DNA of 64,000 nt from Jacaranda mimosifolia (taxonomy: Eukaryota > Streptophyta > Magnoliopsida > Lamiales > Bignoniaceae). The translations under genes and the position numbers were made by a program. Location of the stretch: positions 33,068,710 to 33,132,709 of the forward strand of contig CM032120.1 in assembly GCA_018894105.1 (NCBI GenBank), written 5' to 3'. Each line of letters starts with the position of its first letter. Position 1 is the first letter of the stretch. This document shows, in pieces, positions 24,044-36,910 of this stretch. A model generated the notes under the pieces. That model made no database searches and was not told the DNA's origin. It saw only the letters and a program-made list of their open reading frames with translations.

Positions 24044-26195
24044 AATCCGTTGACGTCCCCATCAACACATACACAAGGATTTGAAGTGTATGCAGTGCCC
24101 CAAACTCAACTCTGATCACTTTCACGCTGAATGAATAGCTCCTCTGAGCTCTCAAAACTGTGCCTCTGCACAACTCAGTTCGTTCCTCTGAACAGTATTT
24201 TCATGCACAACTTGGAAGAAGCTTGCACAGCTGCCCAATGATCATAAAAAAAAAATGGCTCTTATTGGGAAGTACACATGCAATCTTCGCACTCTCCTTC
24301 ATTAAAGGTGTTGCCGCCCTCGGCAAACACGCATCCTCTTCAAGTGACTACCTTTAGCTAACTCGAACCAAAAACTCGAGGCCTCTACCCAAAACTCAAG
24401 ACTCAAGGCCTCTGCATAATCTCAAACTCAACTGCTCAGCTCAGCAACTCTACGGACTGACACATTACAAAGAGCTCGATTCTCCACTCAAAATCTACTC
24501 ATAAAGCCTATTGCTCCACTCAGTTCTATATATATGGCCTCGTGCCCCTCTCAATTCTCAAATTTGGTTGCCCCTCTCAAAAATCCCTAGACCGCAGAGC
24601 CCATATACCTATCGGAACCCCTTTGAAGAACATCCCTAATTCAGCTTAAAGCGGCTTGGTAGGCTCCCCCGCTCAAGCTAAAAACAAGTATCAACTTAAC
24701 TGTATCTAAAATGATATCTCTTTGTCATGGAAAAAATTAAAATTAATTTCAATTTCGAACTTAAGAGCGTGTATCCCTGTTTGGAGTATGCAACTCTATT
24801 CAGGAAACTCATTCCCTAATTGAGAAACTCAAATTCACATAAAGTCAGTACAATATGTTTGAGACTTCTGGTAGCTTCTCAACTCGAAATCTCTATTCCC
24901 ATGATGTCCAAGAAATATTCTCGGACCTCACTCAATTCTGTTGCACCTCACATGCTGTGGCGCCTCTACGATGACTCAACAATATGTTCATCTTTCCCTC
25001 GTGGAAAGTTTTCGCCTTAACTCAAAGTGGCATTCCATCCACCAAAATGACCTCATCTCCTTGATCATCTCATGACTTGTGGCCCTCCGCAACATGTTTG
25101 CTTATCTTTGCAAACATGGCTCACTCAGTCCACCCGGCTCTTCGTTATGTTCCCTCATGGAAGTCAAGATGAATATTGAATGCCAATTTTGCCACTAACA
25201 AATTCCTACAAAATAGTCAATAGCCTACCTTCCCAATACAACTTATTGTGCTTACTGGTTCCTTGCTCGTGTAATTTTCGGCATCCATGCACCCAATGCA
25301 AACAAACTGCCAATCAAAGTTACCAAAGTTGCCAACATAGCTCAATTATAGTCAGTGACAAGCACAAAACAATCAGGATACTACACTTCACCCAATCATA
25401 GTAGCCACACTGCAAATCGATTACTAAAATTCACTCAATCTATAGATATCAATAACTCAGTATTTCAGCAGTACTCTTCAAGCGTTACCGACTACAACTG
25501 CACAACTAAGTTACTGGAATTCATCCAATCGACATTTGCACTAGAACTCAGGTTAATAAGCTTCGCCAATTTATTTTCCAACGATGGCAAGAATTCGCAA
25601 AATATTGCATTTTCTTCTTGTTGTGTTCTTTTTGAATAGCATCACAGTGACACGAGTGAAAGCGATGCTGCCCTCTCTTCTGTAAAAAGGGACTGCTTTC
25701 TTTCCCCAAAAAGTGCCAGTTCCCCCATCAAGGCCAAGCAAGCAACAACATTTTGTTTCGAGGCTGCGTTTCATTCCAGCAACATTAGTATATGGTTCTT
25801 GCTCCTCTCACTTTGTTCGACAAAAACCGTGTTCCATCCGGCGCGAATCCTCTCCATCACTAGTAAAGTAGAGGTGTTATTTGTATTGCAAAATGGCCCA
25901 CAATAATGAATAAATGTATCCAGAAAGATGAATTGGATTATTATATGATGATTTTTGAACTTTCCATATATAGAAAAGAAATAAGGAAGGTTTGTGATGA
26001 TTTTTCAATCTTTTCTACTAGGTAATCTAGTATCCTTATGCATGAAGATAATCAATTCGGTCATTGTGGTCGAACTCGTGTACAATTCGTGTGTCAATTT
26101 CCTATTCAAAGAGTATTTAGAGGTTCTTGAAGGTTGATCGTCTAATCGGCTCAATTCACTTTATGTCTGAATTTTCACACACAGTAAAAATTCAG
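24044..26195. other. LTR-B interior, no gag or pol recognised
   Basis: About 2.15 kb with CT-rich, ctcaactc-like wording and short spurious frames on plus (24160-24357, 25355-25639). On neither strand could I find gag, protease, reverse transcriptase or integrase motifs. This fits a large non-autonomous derivative with spacer between the tRNA primer site and purine tract. Confidence 0.6.
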
Positions 26196-26207
26196 GCTCT
26201 GATACCA
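26196..26207 (-). other. LTR-B primer binding site (initiator tRNA-Met)
   Basis: TGGTATCAGAGC on minus, three bases inside the right LTR edge. It is complementary to the 3' end of plant initiator tRNA-Met. Confidence 0.85.
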
Positions 26208-26210
26208 CTT

Positions 26211-27696
26211 TGTCATGGATGGACTCTATCTTGTAGCAAAACATACGTCAGTTTGTGATGGCATCTTAGGTTCCACCCAACCTTCGATCCACCAATGCCT
26301 ATCTTGAGTCTTTTTGATGACTTGTTACTCATTTTAGCCCAATAGCTTACTAGCATGAACATCTAAACGCCTCATAGTACTGGCGTACTCGTCTATTCCA
26401 AATGCCCACATTCGCTGGAGGCTCGCACCATCACACAGAGCGTGTTTCCTTAACAGTCCCTAACTACCATGCATGCATGTTCTCAATCTAAGGTCCCTTA
26501 CGTGCATCTCTCGATGGCAAAGGAGCAATCTCACTCTATCTCGACATTAAGGGTTGCTCGCGTGCCCACAATGTAGTTCTCATGCTTGTCACTCACTTAG
26601 AGTGCTTAGGCCGTGCCGTAGCACCTTTCATTTGTGCCTTACTCGAGTAGGGCCATATATAAGTCCAAGGTTTAGGTAATATGCCATAATCTAATATTAG
26701 TCCCACACGAAGCGTTGAACATCATTTCCCGCTCGCTAGCATCATGCCTCAACTTGCTCACTATGCGGTATTGCCCCATGATAGCATGTCTTAAGCCAAC
26801 GGACCCCCGCAGCAAGGTTAGAACCCATAGCACCTGCTTTGTGAGTTAGTTCATAAGATATTTGGGTGTTTGTCTCGATCACTCAATCGGCCTAGAGGTG
26901 TTGCCCCATCATTTTTTGAATCTTGTAGGGCAATAACATTTTTTGCCTCGCAACCTCTCAGCACCATCTCGAACCTAATATGGGCCCTCCTGGCTCCACA
27001 CCAACTGTTCGGTTCCCAACCTGTTCGAGGACTCTAAACACTCCTATGAGATGTTTAGAGCCAACCCTTGAAGGCTCTCCATCGCCTTCAAGGACTTGCT
27101 CGCTTGGTGCCATCATAGCATGGGGAGAACAGATCAATGTCCACTGTTGCATGCCCATAGTCCCTTATAATAGGCTTATGACTCCCTCTCCCGATGTCCA
27201 AATCACTTTCCAGCCCCGTCGATTCTTCATGGAATAGAAATTGCCCTCGTAATAAATTTGGAATTACAATAATGCCACTGTACCGCCACATTCTAAAGAT
27301 CTTTGTCGTTTTCTATCCAAATGAAACCATCTACTGATGAAACTTGGCGGAAACATTCCAAACACTCCAAGGGATAACCCGCAAAACCAGTTTCACAAAA
27401 CTCCAATTCCAAGGCACTCTACTTAATGCCTATTTCTACCTCTTGCACGTAGGAGATTGCTCTCAGTCGCCTTTGATGTCTGTGCCCAAACAGACACAAA
27501 ATGACTTCAAACTTGGTGGGAAGTACCCTCATAACTCAAGGAATATGCCATTAAAATAATTTTGCAATCCTCACCTCGTAGGAGTCTCTGCTTCTGGGCC
27601 ATTTCCACCCTAACAAGCTAGCCAACAACGCCTTACCACTCCTAATGCCTCTTTAAGTTATGGTCGCCACTCTACTCCAAGGTGTGACCCGTAACA
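26211..27696 (-). repeat. LTR-B right LTR (5' LTR), complete
   Basis: 1486 bases, begins TGTCATGGATGG and ends GTAACA in plus reading. It keeps the pre-insertion target of the hAT fold-back (gttgccccatcattttt, near 26900-26920), so it is the empty-site reference for that event. Confidence 0.85.
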
Positions 27697-29654
27697 TCGG
27701 GTCATGGTCCTTGGAACATGCCTAGAAAGTGGTGAACTAATAAGTCCAACTTCTTAACCTTAGAGGAGCTTTTCTTGAATGAGGTTTTCATTGAAGAATA
27801 CTTCTTAACTGACCATCAAAAAGTCGATCTCTCTCCTAAGCCCATTCAACCTCATTGCACTTTAAGCAATTATTTACCTTATGTATGTTTTTCTTCAATA
27901 AGCCCTTTATTTATTCAATTTTTCTTCCAGATATAGATGTTGTGTAGCTATGCTCGTTAACATAGATCACCATTTGTAGAAAGATGCCAAAGCTATTAGC
28001 AAGGGTGCTACTACTTTTCATTATGGCCATAATAGTTCAGGTCGCGTTACTACATACATGTTAAAAAGAAGGCCCCAATCTAAGCAAGAATTCCACAGAG
28101 AGTCAAAATTCAAAAAAGTAGAGCAGGCGATGGTGGAAGCGCGCACACAGGCAGTCGACTTATGCAATGTGTGTTCCTGACCATTCAAACCGTCCAAGTT
28201 CATGGGGATTATCCTCTTTGCGGCGTTGCCATGTTTTTTAAGCTTATGAGCCCTCGTTTGGAAACATCGTCTAGTCTAGTGTTAGTTCATGAAATTGAAT
28301 CTCTATAGCCAAAAAATACCTTCTGGTTTATGAATCATTTTTTGTGTTAGAGTCTAGTTTTGAGTTTTGAGTGGATGGTCATTCCAACGAGGGGTTTAAG
28401 GATGCTCTTGTCATTGATAATAGTTTCATTAAGATCGCATAAATTTCTTGTTCCCTTTTATTTGAGGAGTTAGAAATTTTGAGATGTGGATTTGTGTTTT
28501 TGATGAATTAAAGTTTCTCTTTCCTTCGTCAAGTGATAATATGGTATTATATCCAGATGGATACTTCATAGTACTTCACAGTTATTTCAATAATGGGTTC
28601 TCTATACCACCAAATCCTATATTTTTAGACATAATTTAGAGTTATGGGGTATGCCTAGGTTAATTTATCCCGATTTCTTTGTACATTTTGTTGGGTTTCG
28701 ATAGCATTCTATAGTTTTGGGTCTTCTAGTTTCTTCAGGTAGTCTTCATTCTTTGTTTGGGATGTGTAGAATGCCTAACCAACCTTTCTTTGAGTCTCCC
28801 TTTAATATGACTTACATACTTAATTTATTTTCTTTTTCGTTAATTCCTTGTGCATATGCTTTTGTTACTGTATATTTACATTCTCCTTAGCACTTATGTC
28901 TGTTTTCACTTTCTTTATTTTTTAGCACATAAAAATATTCACTTATCAAAGATCCATGCTAAGAAGACAAATAGAGGTGCACACGAAAGGCATACAGTAG
29001 AGCAGTACCATGGGAGGTATCGCTAGCTGAGTGATGGAGCAAGGCATATGTTCAGCTGACTTCAGCAGTGTGTTAGGTTTGTATAGGTTAGGAGTTTGGA
29101 TTGGTGATCCTTAAGCCAACCGGGATGCGCATACGAGGTTCAGCTACTGGAGGTACTTATCCGCAACCTTCATGTCATTTTCATGACACAAAGGGCAAGG
29201 GATTATCTTGTTATGGACTATGCCAAAATAGCGACATTGATTCTCGCTGGGATATGGACAAGACTGCCTTCAACATTGACAATGTGCATGGCAGAGTTAG
29301 TGAATATGATTAGGGAAAATTAGAGAATTACTATTCTTTCCAGTTCACTGAGCTTGTTGCTCGGGACTTCCCTTGGGTAAGTACTTATTTCACTATTTAA
29401 TTTATCATGTATGCATGTCTTTCTTTTAGTTATGTATAGTTCTTTATTCATTATACCTCATGCTTTTTTGGATGCAGGCTTGGAACCTAATTGTGTAGAT
29501 GTTTCACTAAGAGCAGGGAGCATCAATGATGATATCATGACTTAAAGAGGTGGCAATTGGATTAGCTCAACAACAATTGCAGAAGGATGAGGGGTTTGTG
29601 AAGCTGCTGAAGAAGCATGAGCAATTGAAGGCGTGTTACATTAAGTAAATGAAG
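27697..29654 (+). pseudogene. LTR-A antisense gene, middle piece
   Basis: Reading resumes after LTR-B: residues NKSNFLTLEELFLNEVFIEE (27739-27800) line up with NKPNFATSEEPSWDEGFVEN in the LTR-D copy. Later pieces are degenerate: 27980-28180 (YHGHNSSGR-like, then SKQEFHRESKFKKVEQAMVE in plus reading), 29101-29313 (TGMRIRGSATGGTYPQPSCH, SYGL-like) and 29540-29650 (FVKLLKKHEQLKACYIK). Stretches without clear coding (28205-29090, 29330-29480) may be introns or decay. hAT-C cuts it at 29663. Confidence 0.5.
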
Positions 29655-30616
29655 ATTAGAAGTAGGGGTGGCAATTTCTGACAAGATGCGATAACTTGAC
29701 TCAAGTTCAATATGAAAAAATTGAATTTCGATCAACCAATTTTGGACTTGGGTTTAAAAAAATTCGACACAAATAGAAACCTGAAAAAAAATGGGTTGTG
29801 AGTTGGGTTGAATTTCAGGTTGTTCGAACAACCCAAGATTTAATTTTAGGTTACACGATACCCAAACCTACCTAAAACAGCCCAACCCAACCCGAATTAA
29901 ACAAATGAAATATAAATTTTCTTTTGATAAAAGGGTAAAAATATAAAATTAAGAAAACCCTAAAAGCTAAAGTTACACTCCAAAAAAATACAAATCTAAA
30001 CCTAATAGCCTATGCCTTCGCTTAACTCCCACAACTGTAGAAGCGACAGAGCCAGCAATCTTGACGCCTTCTTTCTCATCCATTTTCGACATTTGACACC
30101 ACAACCAATCAAAAAGCATTTGTGAGCAAAATTTTCTTTCTTTTTTCTCCAAGTTCGTATACTATAAGTTTTTTGAAATATGTTTTTTGCGGGAAAAAGT
30201 GTGAATATAAATCAAATTTGATTTATGTAGAATTTTTGTGGGCAAAGTGTGATGTATAAAGCAACTCTGGTTTATGTAGATATACTCAATCAGTCCCATA
30301 TAATTTCCTTTGATAAATGTCTATTATTTAAGACATTAAATGTTAAAATTATATTTCTATTAAGTAGAAAACGTGTTGCATTGATTTCATGCTGTTGGAA
30401 CTAAATTAGAATGCTTCTTGTGTGGAATTAAATAAAAGTGTTGTTATGAATAGAAGAAAGTATTCCATTCTTGAAGGCTGCTCAGTGTCACTGATAGATA
30501 GGGGACTACAAATCTTATTGATTCCTATTTTTTGCTCATATTTATTTATCTAAAACCATCAACTTTCATATTATACTCCACTGTTTCTCCTTGATCGAGA
30601 CATCTCTCGCTCAAAA

Positions 30617-30617
30617 A

Positions 30618-30655
<38 letters not shown>

Positions 30656-30665
30656 TCTCTCTCTT
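30617..30665. repeat. (TC)n(AC)n(TC)n compound microsatellite
   Basis: TC run, then AC run, then a short TC run, inside the 5' part of hAT-C before its transposase gene. Confidence 0.9.
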
Positions 30666-31221
30666 TATCTGTTTATAATAGACAAGGTAACAGTTCACAT
30701 TTGTAGTTCCTATTTTGTTCTCCTTTTTCTTTTCATAGTTATGTAATTGCATATCTTGCATAATCAGGTAATTAACTTATATATATATGATGTATGATGT
30801 TAGCTTTGTAAGTAAATAAACTATCTACAATATTTAGTAATTAAGGTAACACATAATTGCCAAGTTAAGTTGATCAGTGTTGTTTGTTTTAGTAATTAGG
30901 TGAGCAGTGAACTAAGTAATCTTATTTTGTTGAAGGGGTGCAAGCCATTTTATGTGGGAGATAATGAGAAAATGTTGACAATTGAGATTCATTCCAACAA
31001 CTAAAACCATTAGTCAATCATTTCATTAATACAAAAGAGTGGGTCAAAGGCTAGATTTTGTGAGATTTCGCATAAGTGTGTATGGCAACCTTAACAATAA
31101 CAAAAGATATATATATAAATCTTATGTTTTTGAATTTATAATTAATAAAAATTATATATAGTAGCCTTTTAGTATTTACTTGGATTGGATGTGTTCTTTG
31201 CATTTGTAGGTTCACAATAAC

Positions 31222-33556
31222 AAAATGAACTTTGAAACTTCAGCACCTCTTCATATTGACTAAGAAGATAGCGTTAGGGTTGCCAAAATTGGTAAGAATT
31301 TAAGCCCAAAAAGTCGTAAAAATAAACATTCACGTGAGAGAAACTTAAGTCAAAATAGTGGCAATACTTTGACATGCTTCCTCGTGTTGAAAGAAAGCTT
31401 TTAAAATATAAGTGCAAAGCTTGTGGACAAGAATATAGTGCAGAAAAATACAAGGGTAAAGATAACTTAAGCTTCCATGTCTCTAAATGCCCTAGAATGC
31501 ATGCACAAGTTATTGGTCAAGCCTTGTTAGAACAAAGTGAAAAGGGCCTTTTGACTAGACTACCTCAGTTTAACCAAGAAAGATGGGAGCTACTTGTTTG
31601 GCACTCATTAAACACGAATTGCCATTTTAATTTGTTGAATATGAAGTCCTTAGAGCTATCTTCACCTATTTGCAACCTTAAGTTCAACATGTTTCTATAG
31701 AAATACAACTAAGGCTGACGTTCTTAAAATGTATAAAAGGGAACAAACTACGCTTTCTCAAGATTGCGTGCTTGTATTGGGAAAGTATCTCTTGCATATG
31801 ATTTGTGGACTTCTTTGCAACTAATGGATATTTATGTTTTTGAATGTTCATTACATAGACTCTGATTGGTTGTTGCCAAAAAAAGTCCTAAATTTTTCTT
31901 ATATGCCCCCTCCACATTCTAGCATAGCTTTGTTTGAAAAGATTTATAACTTGTTAACTAGTTAGGGGATTGAGAAAAAAGTTTTTGCAATGACCTTGGA
32001 TAGTGCTACTGCAAATGATGTATTTGTAGATTTGTTATGGAGTCAGCTCAGTGTTAAGGTTGCATTGGTCGGTGAAGGTGAATTTCTGCATGTCCGTTGT
32101 TGTGCTCATATTTTGAACTTAATAGTGCAATAAGGACTGAAAAATATTGATAAATCTATTGATGCAATCATGGAGTGCGTGAAGTATGTGAAAGGGTCCC
32201 AAGTAAGAAAACAAAAGTTTTTTGAATGTGTGGCACAAACTTCTCTTGAAGCTACGAAAACACTAAGACAAGATGTTCCTACTAAATGGAACTCTATATT
32301 TTTTATGCTTTCGAATGCTTTGTATTTATCATTGTGCCTTTAATTATTTGCATTTAGGTGATTCTAATTTCATACACTGATCGTCGATTAAGGAGTAGGG
32401 AAAAGTTGAAAAAATGTGCAAGTTTCTTGAGAAGTTTTATGATGCAGCCAGTTTGTTTTCTAATGTCAAATATCCCATGGTAAACCTGTACTTTCCTAGA
32501 GTTTTTTTGATACAGTTGTCCTTAAATCAATAGATGACAAGTTTAGATTCTTTCATGAGTCAAATGGCTACTCAAACGTGAGTAAAGTTTGACAAATATT
32601 GGAAAAAGTTCAATGTTCTTCTAGCTATTGTAGTGGTGTTTGATCTGAGGCACAAGTTTCAATTTGTTCTTCTAACAGTTCACATTTGTTTTGAGGAGTT
32701 AAGAAGGGTCAAGACCAAACTATTTTTTTATGTTTGAAGAATATATGAGGGCTTCAGCTAAGCTGTCTCTGAGTGACACTTCTATGGGATCTTATGAAAT
32801 TTCTAATGACAATGCTCAAAATATGGACTGTAATGAAGTATGAAGGTATTATAACTTGTCTTAAGATTATGTCTTTTTATTAAAATATTGTCTTTTTACT
32901 CAATAATTATGTTATTAAGTATTAAGAATGTGTTTGGCTAAACTTATTTAAAAGGTCTTATAAGCTCTTACATGTTATAAGATGTTTTTGGAGGTTATAA
33001 GAAGCTAGATCTTTTTCAAAAATAAGCTCTTAAAGTGTTTGAAAAAAATAAGATATTGGAACTTATAAGATGTAATGGCAATTTTGTAATTAATATAATT
33101 AAAATTAAGAGAACTTATTAAGATCTTAAAAATAAGTTAGGAATTTCTTAATTTTTTAAAAAGAACTTATAAGCTTCCCACATCTTATTTAAGGAGCTTA
33201 TAAGCTCTTCTTTAAAAAAATTTACCAAACATTTTTTAACTTATTTCTTTCATTATTGTAGGAGTTTGAATCATTTCAAAGTGTAGAATTTTCTATAAGT
33301 ACATAAAAATCTCAAATGGATTTACACTTAGAAAAGTCACTAATAGATATAAATGTTGAGATTGATGCGCTTTCATTTTGGAGAGCTCATCAATATAAAT
33401 ATCTTAAGCTTGTGCAGATGGCTCAAGATATCTTGAGTTTCCTATATCCATAATTGCCTCTGACTTGGCTTTTAGCACAAGTAGTCGAGTCTTGGATCAG
33501 TACCGTTGTGCTTTAAAGCCTAGTCTAGTTGAAGCACTTATTTGCCACAAAGATTA
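31222..33556 (+). pseudogene. hAT transposase of hAT-C, broken
   Basis: BED-type finger at 31374-31500 (YKCKACGQEYSAEKYKGKDN, then FHVSKCPRM; C-x2-C with distal H and C). RNase-H-like core pieces follow at 31975-32330: VFAMTLDSATANDVF, FLHVRCCAHILNLIVQ and the DVPTKWNSIFFMLSNAL block. The C-terminal dimerisation domain is at 33300-33556 (FWRAHQYKYLKLVQMAQDIL, SDLAFSTSSRVLDQYRCAL). Stops and frameshifts lie in every piece, for example right after LNLIVQ, and a MITE sits between core and C-terminus. It is a different hAT subfamily from the fold-back: the BED and KWNS regions diverge clearly. Confidence 0.85.
32926..33236. mobile_element. MITE of the TGTTTGGCTAAACTTAT family, copy 1
   Basis: About 310 bases with ends TGTGTTTGGCTAAA and, in minus reading, AATGTTTGGTAAATT. 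The interior repeats the words aacttataag and aagagctta. It shares its body with the copies at 55330-55612 and 58731-59042. Lies inside hAT-C. Confidence 0.65.
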
Positions 33557-34613
33557 GTTGGTTGGAAAAAAAGGTAAGAGATTTTATTGCTTATACCTTT
33601 TCCTTTTTCATTTATGTGATGTCCCAGTTCTACATGTCTACTTACTGTATTATCTTAAACGTTTTTCTTTAGAACATGTTTCAGTGAATTTAGATAAGCT
33701 AACTGAAAATATTCTTAGTTTGAGTATGAATGTGAATGATGATAATGATGGCAAGTCAAGCACAACATTACCTTCATCCGAGAATTTTGATATATGGCAA
33801 GTCAAGCACAACATTACCTTCCTCCGAGACTTTTGACATTTTAAAATTTTCAATTAATATGTGTAATGTATCTTTTTTTTTATTATTGACTGCCATAGTT
33901 TACAAGTTTTAACATTCTATTTGACTATTTTTTTCCCTTTGTTATTCTTAGATTTCGAGTAGCTAAGGTGCAAGCCCAACCAGCATTTGGCACTAGATTA
34001 CAAAGTTATAACTCTCTATTTTATTTTAAATTTATGGACAATTTAATTTCTGTTTGATTTTTAAATAGACATTTTAAAGCCTCTATGCTTTGAACTAATT
34101 TAACTCTATTGTTTCCTTGGGAATTTGGAAAAAAGATTGTGGTGTAGCTAATATTTTGTTAACTTGTGGTGTTGCTAAAGTTGCTTTTTACTTTGTTCAA
34201 CATATTCATGGTAAGATTATCTTGTGGTTTCAGTAGAAGTCCACAAATTTGTAATCCTCTATTTAAATTTGTATCTTAAGAATGAATTTGTAGATAATAA
34301 TAAGAATGAATTACTATTTAATCATATTATGCATATTAACACTTTTTGTTGTTAGGTAAAAGTACAAAAAAAAAATTCTATAAATGAAAAACAATATCCA
34401 AAATTAATTATTTTGAATCAGATCAACAAGTTGGGTTGCATTTGTTCAGGTTGGTAGGTTGATTTGATGAAAATTAGGTTGACCCAAACCTAATATGATG
34501 AGAGTCAGATCATGTTAGGGTTGAGCACTTTCAGGTTGGGTTCGGGTTGAGAAAATTAATGTTATACCCCAACATCAAACCAACCCAGCTAAATGACCAC
34601 CCCTAATTAGAAG

Positions 34614-34908
34614 GAAATTCCTAGAGTCTTATGCTGCGAAGACACTCATCAACATCATTTGTATGGATGCAGTTAAAGAATTCAAGGGTTCAAATGAATT
34701 CCTTGAGACAGTTGATGTACAAGCAATAGTGATCTATGAGGGTTGTCGCCATGCGCTTAGTGAGATTAGGCGATATCCTACTGAAAACTTATTGTTGTTT
34801 GACCCCAACATCTCAATTAATCTTTCTACTAGAGAATTTGGTAGGGCTTCAGAGGCTGGCCGGAATGCCATAGTGGAGGATCTTGTTGCTACGACTCCCC
34901 AGGAATAG
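34614..34908 (+). pseudogene. LTR-A antisense gene, 3' piece with stop
   Basis: Directly after the hAT-C duplication the frame reads RRKFLESYAAKTLINIICM and then, in the 34663-34908 frame, VKEFKGSNEFLETVDVQAIV, EGCRHALSEIRRYPTENLLL and a stop at 34906. It forms the C-terminal end of the plus-strand gene, uninterrupted from the second copy of attagaag. I do not recognise a named domain here. Confidence 0.5.
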
Positions 34909-36140
34909 ATGGATGTTTAGACTAGAAGTTTTTGTTTAGCATTTGCTTTTTCTTTTATTTAGAACTACTTAGTATTTTTCTTCTACAAAAGTAGTTGTTC
35001 TACTTGTTCTTAATTTTGGTTTTTCTTTTCTGAGGCCAAGTATTTGTCCGATGTCTTTTCAGTCTTTCTAAAGTTACTAATATTTGTTGCTCTCTTTTTT
35101 CTTAAGTAAGTTTCTTCTTATTCATTCATGTTTATACATTTTGTCAAATTTTTGACTTTCAAGTGTCAATGTGTTCTTAATGTTTGATTGCCGTACAGAT
35201 TGAGCACATGAATAAGGTGTTAAACCCTTTCTTATCAACTTTATCACAAACCTATCTCAGGAGGTTTTATTGCAATTAAGTGATGCGGTGTGTGAGTACG
35301 AGTGCGAGACTCATTCAGAAGCTCTGACCACAATACTTTATCATTTGAATTGAATTTGACTGTGAGCTCACTACTGAGGTCTTAACATAAACATTAAGTG
35401 ATGTGATGTGCTTTGCTATGAGCCTTTCTTAGAAGGTCTTAATACTAACATCTGATGAGTTGGCCACATACAACTAAAGGGGCCTATTAGTAGGTTTTGG
35501 TGGAGCAGCCAGATACCTTTAGGGAGCTTTACTGTATGCTTATGTCAGGATATAAGTATAATTTAATCAAAGGCGTGAAGGTACAACTAATTTCCTTCAA
35601 GCATGATTCACAATAAGCTTACATGTGGTGACCACGAACTCCAAAAGAGCCATATAGTGGATTTACACCAAAGTGATTCAAATAGAGACGCGGCCATTTA
35701 CCTCCAGTGTGATTTACAATGGGCTTATATACAGTTGCCACATATTCTGGGAGCTAAATTATAAGTTTCTGCCAAAATAATTCAAATAAAGGTATTGACA
35801 CTTACCTCCATGGAGGATTTTCGATGGGCTTAAGCATGGCTAACATGTACTCCAATAGGAGCCATATATAGTATATTTCTACCAAAATCATCCAAAAGGA
35901 GGAATTGACACTTAACTTCAGGAAGAACTTATGATGGGCTTTCATGCGGCTACCATGTACTTTCAAAGGAGTCTTGTAGTATGTTTATGCCAAAGGCTAC
36001 TCGCATCAACGCCTTCCTAGCATTTAAGGAGTCTCTTTTCTAGCTAGTCCCTCTGAAATCACCAAGATGACACCAATCATAGGTAGGTCTTCCGCATCAT
36101 TGTTGATGTTGTTGGTCCCTGGGCTGTAAACGATGGTCAT
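34909..36140. other. LTR-A spacer with imperfect tandem repeats
   Basis: From 35590 to 36000, three to four imperfect units of about 110-130 bases recur, marked by ccatgtactccaa-aggagcc, tgccaaaatnattcaaa and tgatgggctta. No coding is seen. The position matches the tandem-repeat spacer between gag and antisense gene in LTR-D. Confidence 0.55.
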
Positions 36141-36149
36141 CATCGGTGG

Positions 36150-36570
36150 TTCTCATTTTCTCTAGCTCCTGGACCCCTCTTGGGACTACTTTGCCTTTGT
36201 GCCATATACCCCTAGAGGTGTCCTTTCTCGATCAGCTCTCTCAATTTCATCCTTCGAGTGCCTACATTCTTCAATGGTGTTTTCATGGTCATAGTGGAAA
36301 CAACACCACTTATCATATTTCTACTTCTTTAAGTCCTCTGTTGTCTTCTAAAGAGGGTTCTGGATGAGGCCCCACGGCAATGCTATAATTTAGATCTCCA
36401 TTTAGGGGGCTATGAATAGAATATAGTGGCAAAAGCCTTGAGAGGGCTATATCCACAGTATCCAAGCTTCTTGTTAATGTTGTTACTCCCTTCGTTCCCC
36501 ATCTTGTGTTCGCCATTGGCTTAAGGAGACAAAACTTCCTCAATATTAATGTATTTTTTTGCACGAACAA
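36150..36570 (-). pseudogene. LTR-A gag remnant with zinc-finger-like motif
   Basis: Minus reading gives SPLNGDLNYSIAVGPHPEPS, then DKWCCFHYDHENTIEECRHS and DEIER followed, in a shifted frame, by ELIEKGHL. This matches the gag tail of many plant Ty3/gypsy elements (KYCxFHxDHGHxTEECxxLKxEIExLI). One frameshift and an upstream stop break it. It reads opposite to the plus-strand gene of the same element. Confidence 0.7.
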
Positions 36571-36905
36571 TGAGCTCCTTTAGAGTTGCAAAAGTGGAAC
36601 AAACTTTTGGACTTGTGCTAAAATGAAAATTTGTTAATAATATTTCTCGTACCCAATCAAGTACCATAATAAAATACTTATATGACAATAGAATACTATC
36701 TTAAGAAGTGGGTAGCATCTTATGGGCATATTAGATTTTTTTGTCTTCTCTTCCCCTCAAATGGGCAACGATGGGGAAAGACCTCAATTTCCATGTATTG
36801 GTTTGTCAACCCATACTTACCTTAAGGAAAGTAATTTAATACAACAAAATTAGTGGATAAGATTTTCCTAATTTATTTGTTCTTCTTTTTGAGATGGATA
36901 AGATA
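36571..36905. other. Spacer left of LTR-D, probably LTR-A remnant
   Basis: No gene or clear repeat seen. It is cut at 36910 by the insertion of LTR-D. Confidence 0.4.
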
Positions 36906-36910
36906 CATAG

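Larger units (their letters stand above)
16319..27696 (-). mobile_element. LTR-B: non-autonomous LTR retrotransposon nested in LTR-A
   Basis: Two direct copies of an LTR: left at 16319-24031, interrupted by a hAT fold-back, and right at 26211-27696. Both begin TGT and end ACA. On the minus strand a primer binding site TGGTATCAGAGC (26207-26196, complementary to the 3' end of initiator tRNA-Met) follows the right LTR, and a purine tract GAGTGGGGAGGA (24043-24032) precedes the left LTR. The element therefore reads on minus. Flanks ctggg (16314-16318) and tcggg (27697-27701) are a weak 5-bp duplication, matching at 3 of 5 with transitions at the others. The 2.2-kb interior has no gag or pol. It split the LTR-A antisense gene. 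Confidence 0.85.
29663..34605 (+). mobile_element. hAT-C: 4.94-kb hAT element with exact 8-bp target duplication
   Basis: The left terminus TAGGGGTGGCAATTT and right terminus (minus reading) TAGGGGTGGTCATTTA form the terminal inverted repeats. Exact 8-bp duplication attagaag lies at 29655-29662 and 34606-34613. Subterminal regions are rich in caacccaaccc/gggttgggt. It holds a broken hAT transposase gene (31222-33556), a CT/CA microsatellite (30617-30659) and a MITE (about 32926-33236). It is inserted in the plus-strand antisense gene of LTR-A. Confidence 0.92.
14780..36905 (-). mobile_element. LTR-A: old gag + antisense-gene LTR retrotransposon, heavily interrupted
   Basis: Gag remnant on the minus strand (36150-36570), an imperfect tandem-repeat spacer (35590-36000) and an extra gene of the PF04195 kind on the plus strand (15723-34908, in three pieces). 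LTR-like sequence at about 14780-15450 includes cctctgatgcttaagttaga, a string common in plant LTRs. LTR-B (16319-27696) and hAT-C (29663-34605) interrupt it. The right part seems to be cut by LTR-D, and I could not find a matching right LTR on either side of LTR-D, so the limits are approximate. No protease, reverse transcriptase or integrase was seen. The plan matches that of LTR-D. Confidence 0.6.

Noticed and set aside
24160..25639. Short plus frames in the LTR-B interior
   Set aside because: No gag/pol motif, no shared family, compositional bias from ctcaactc strings. Not supported as genes.
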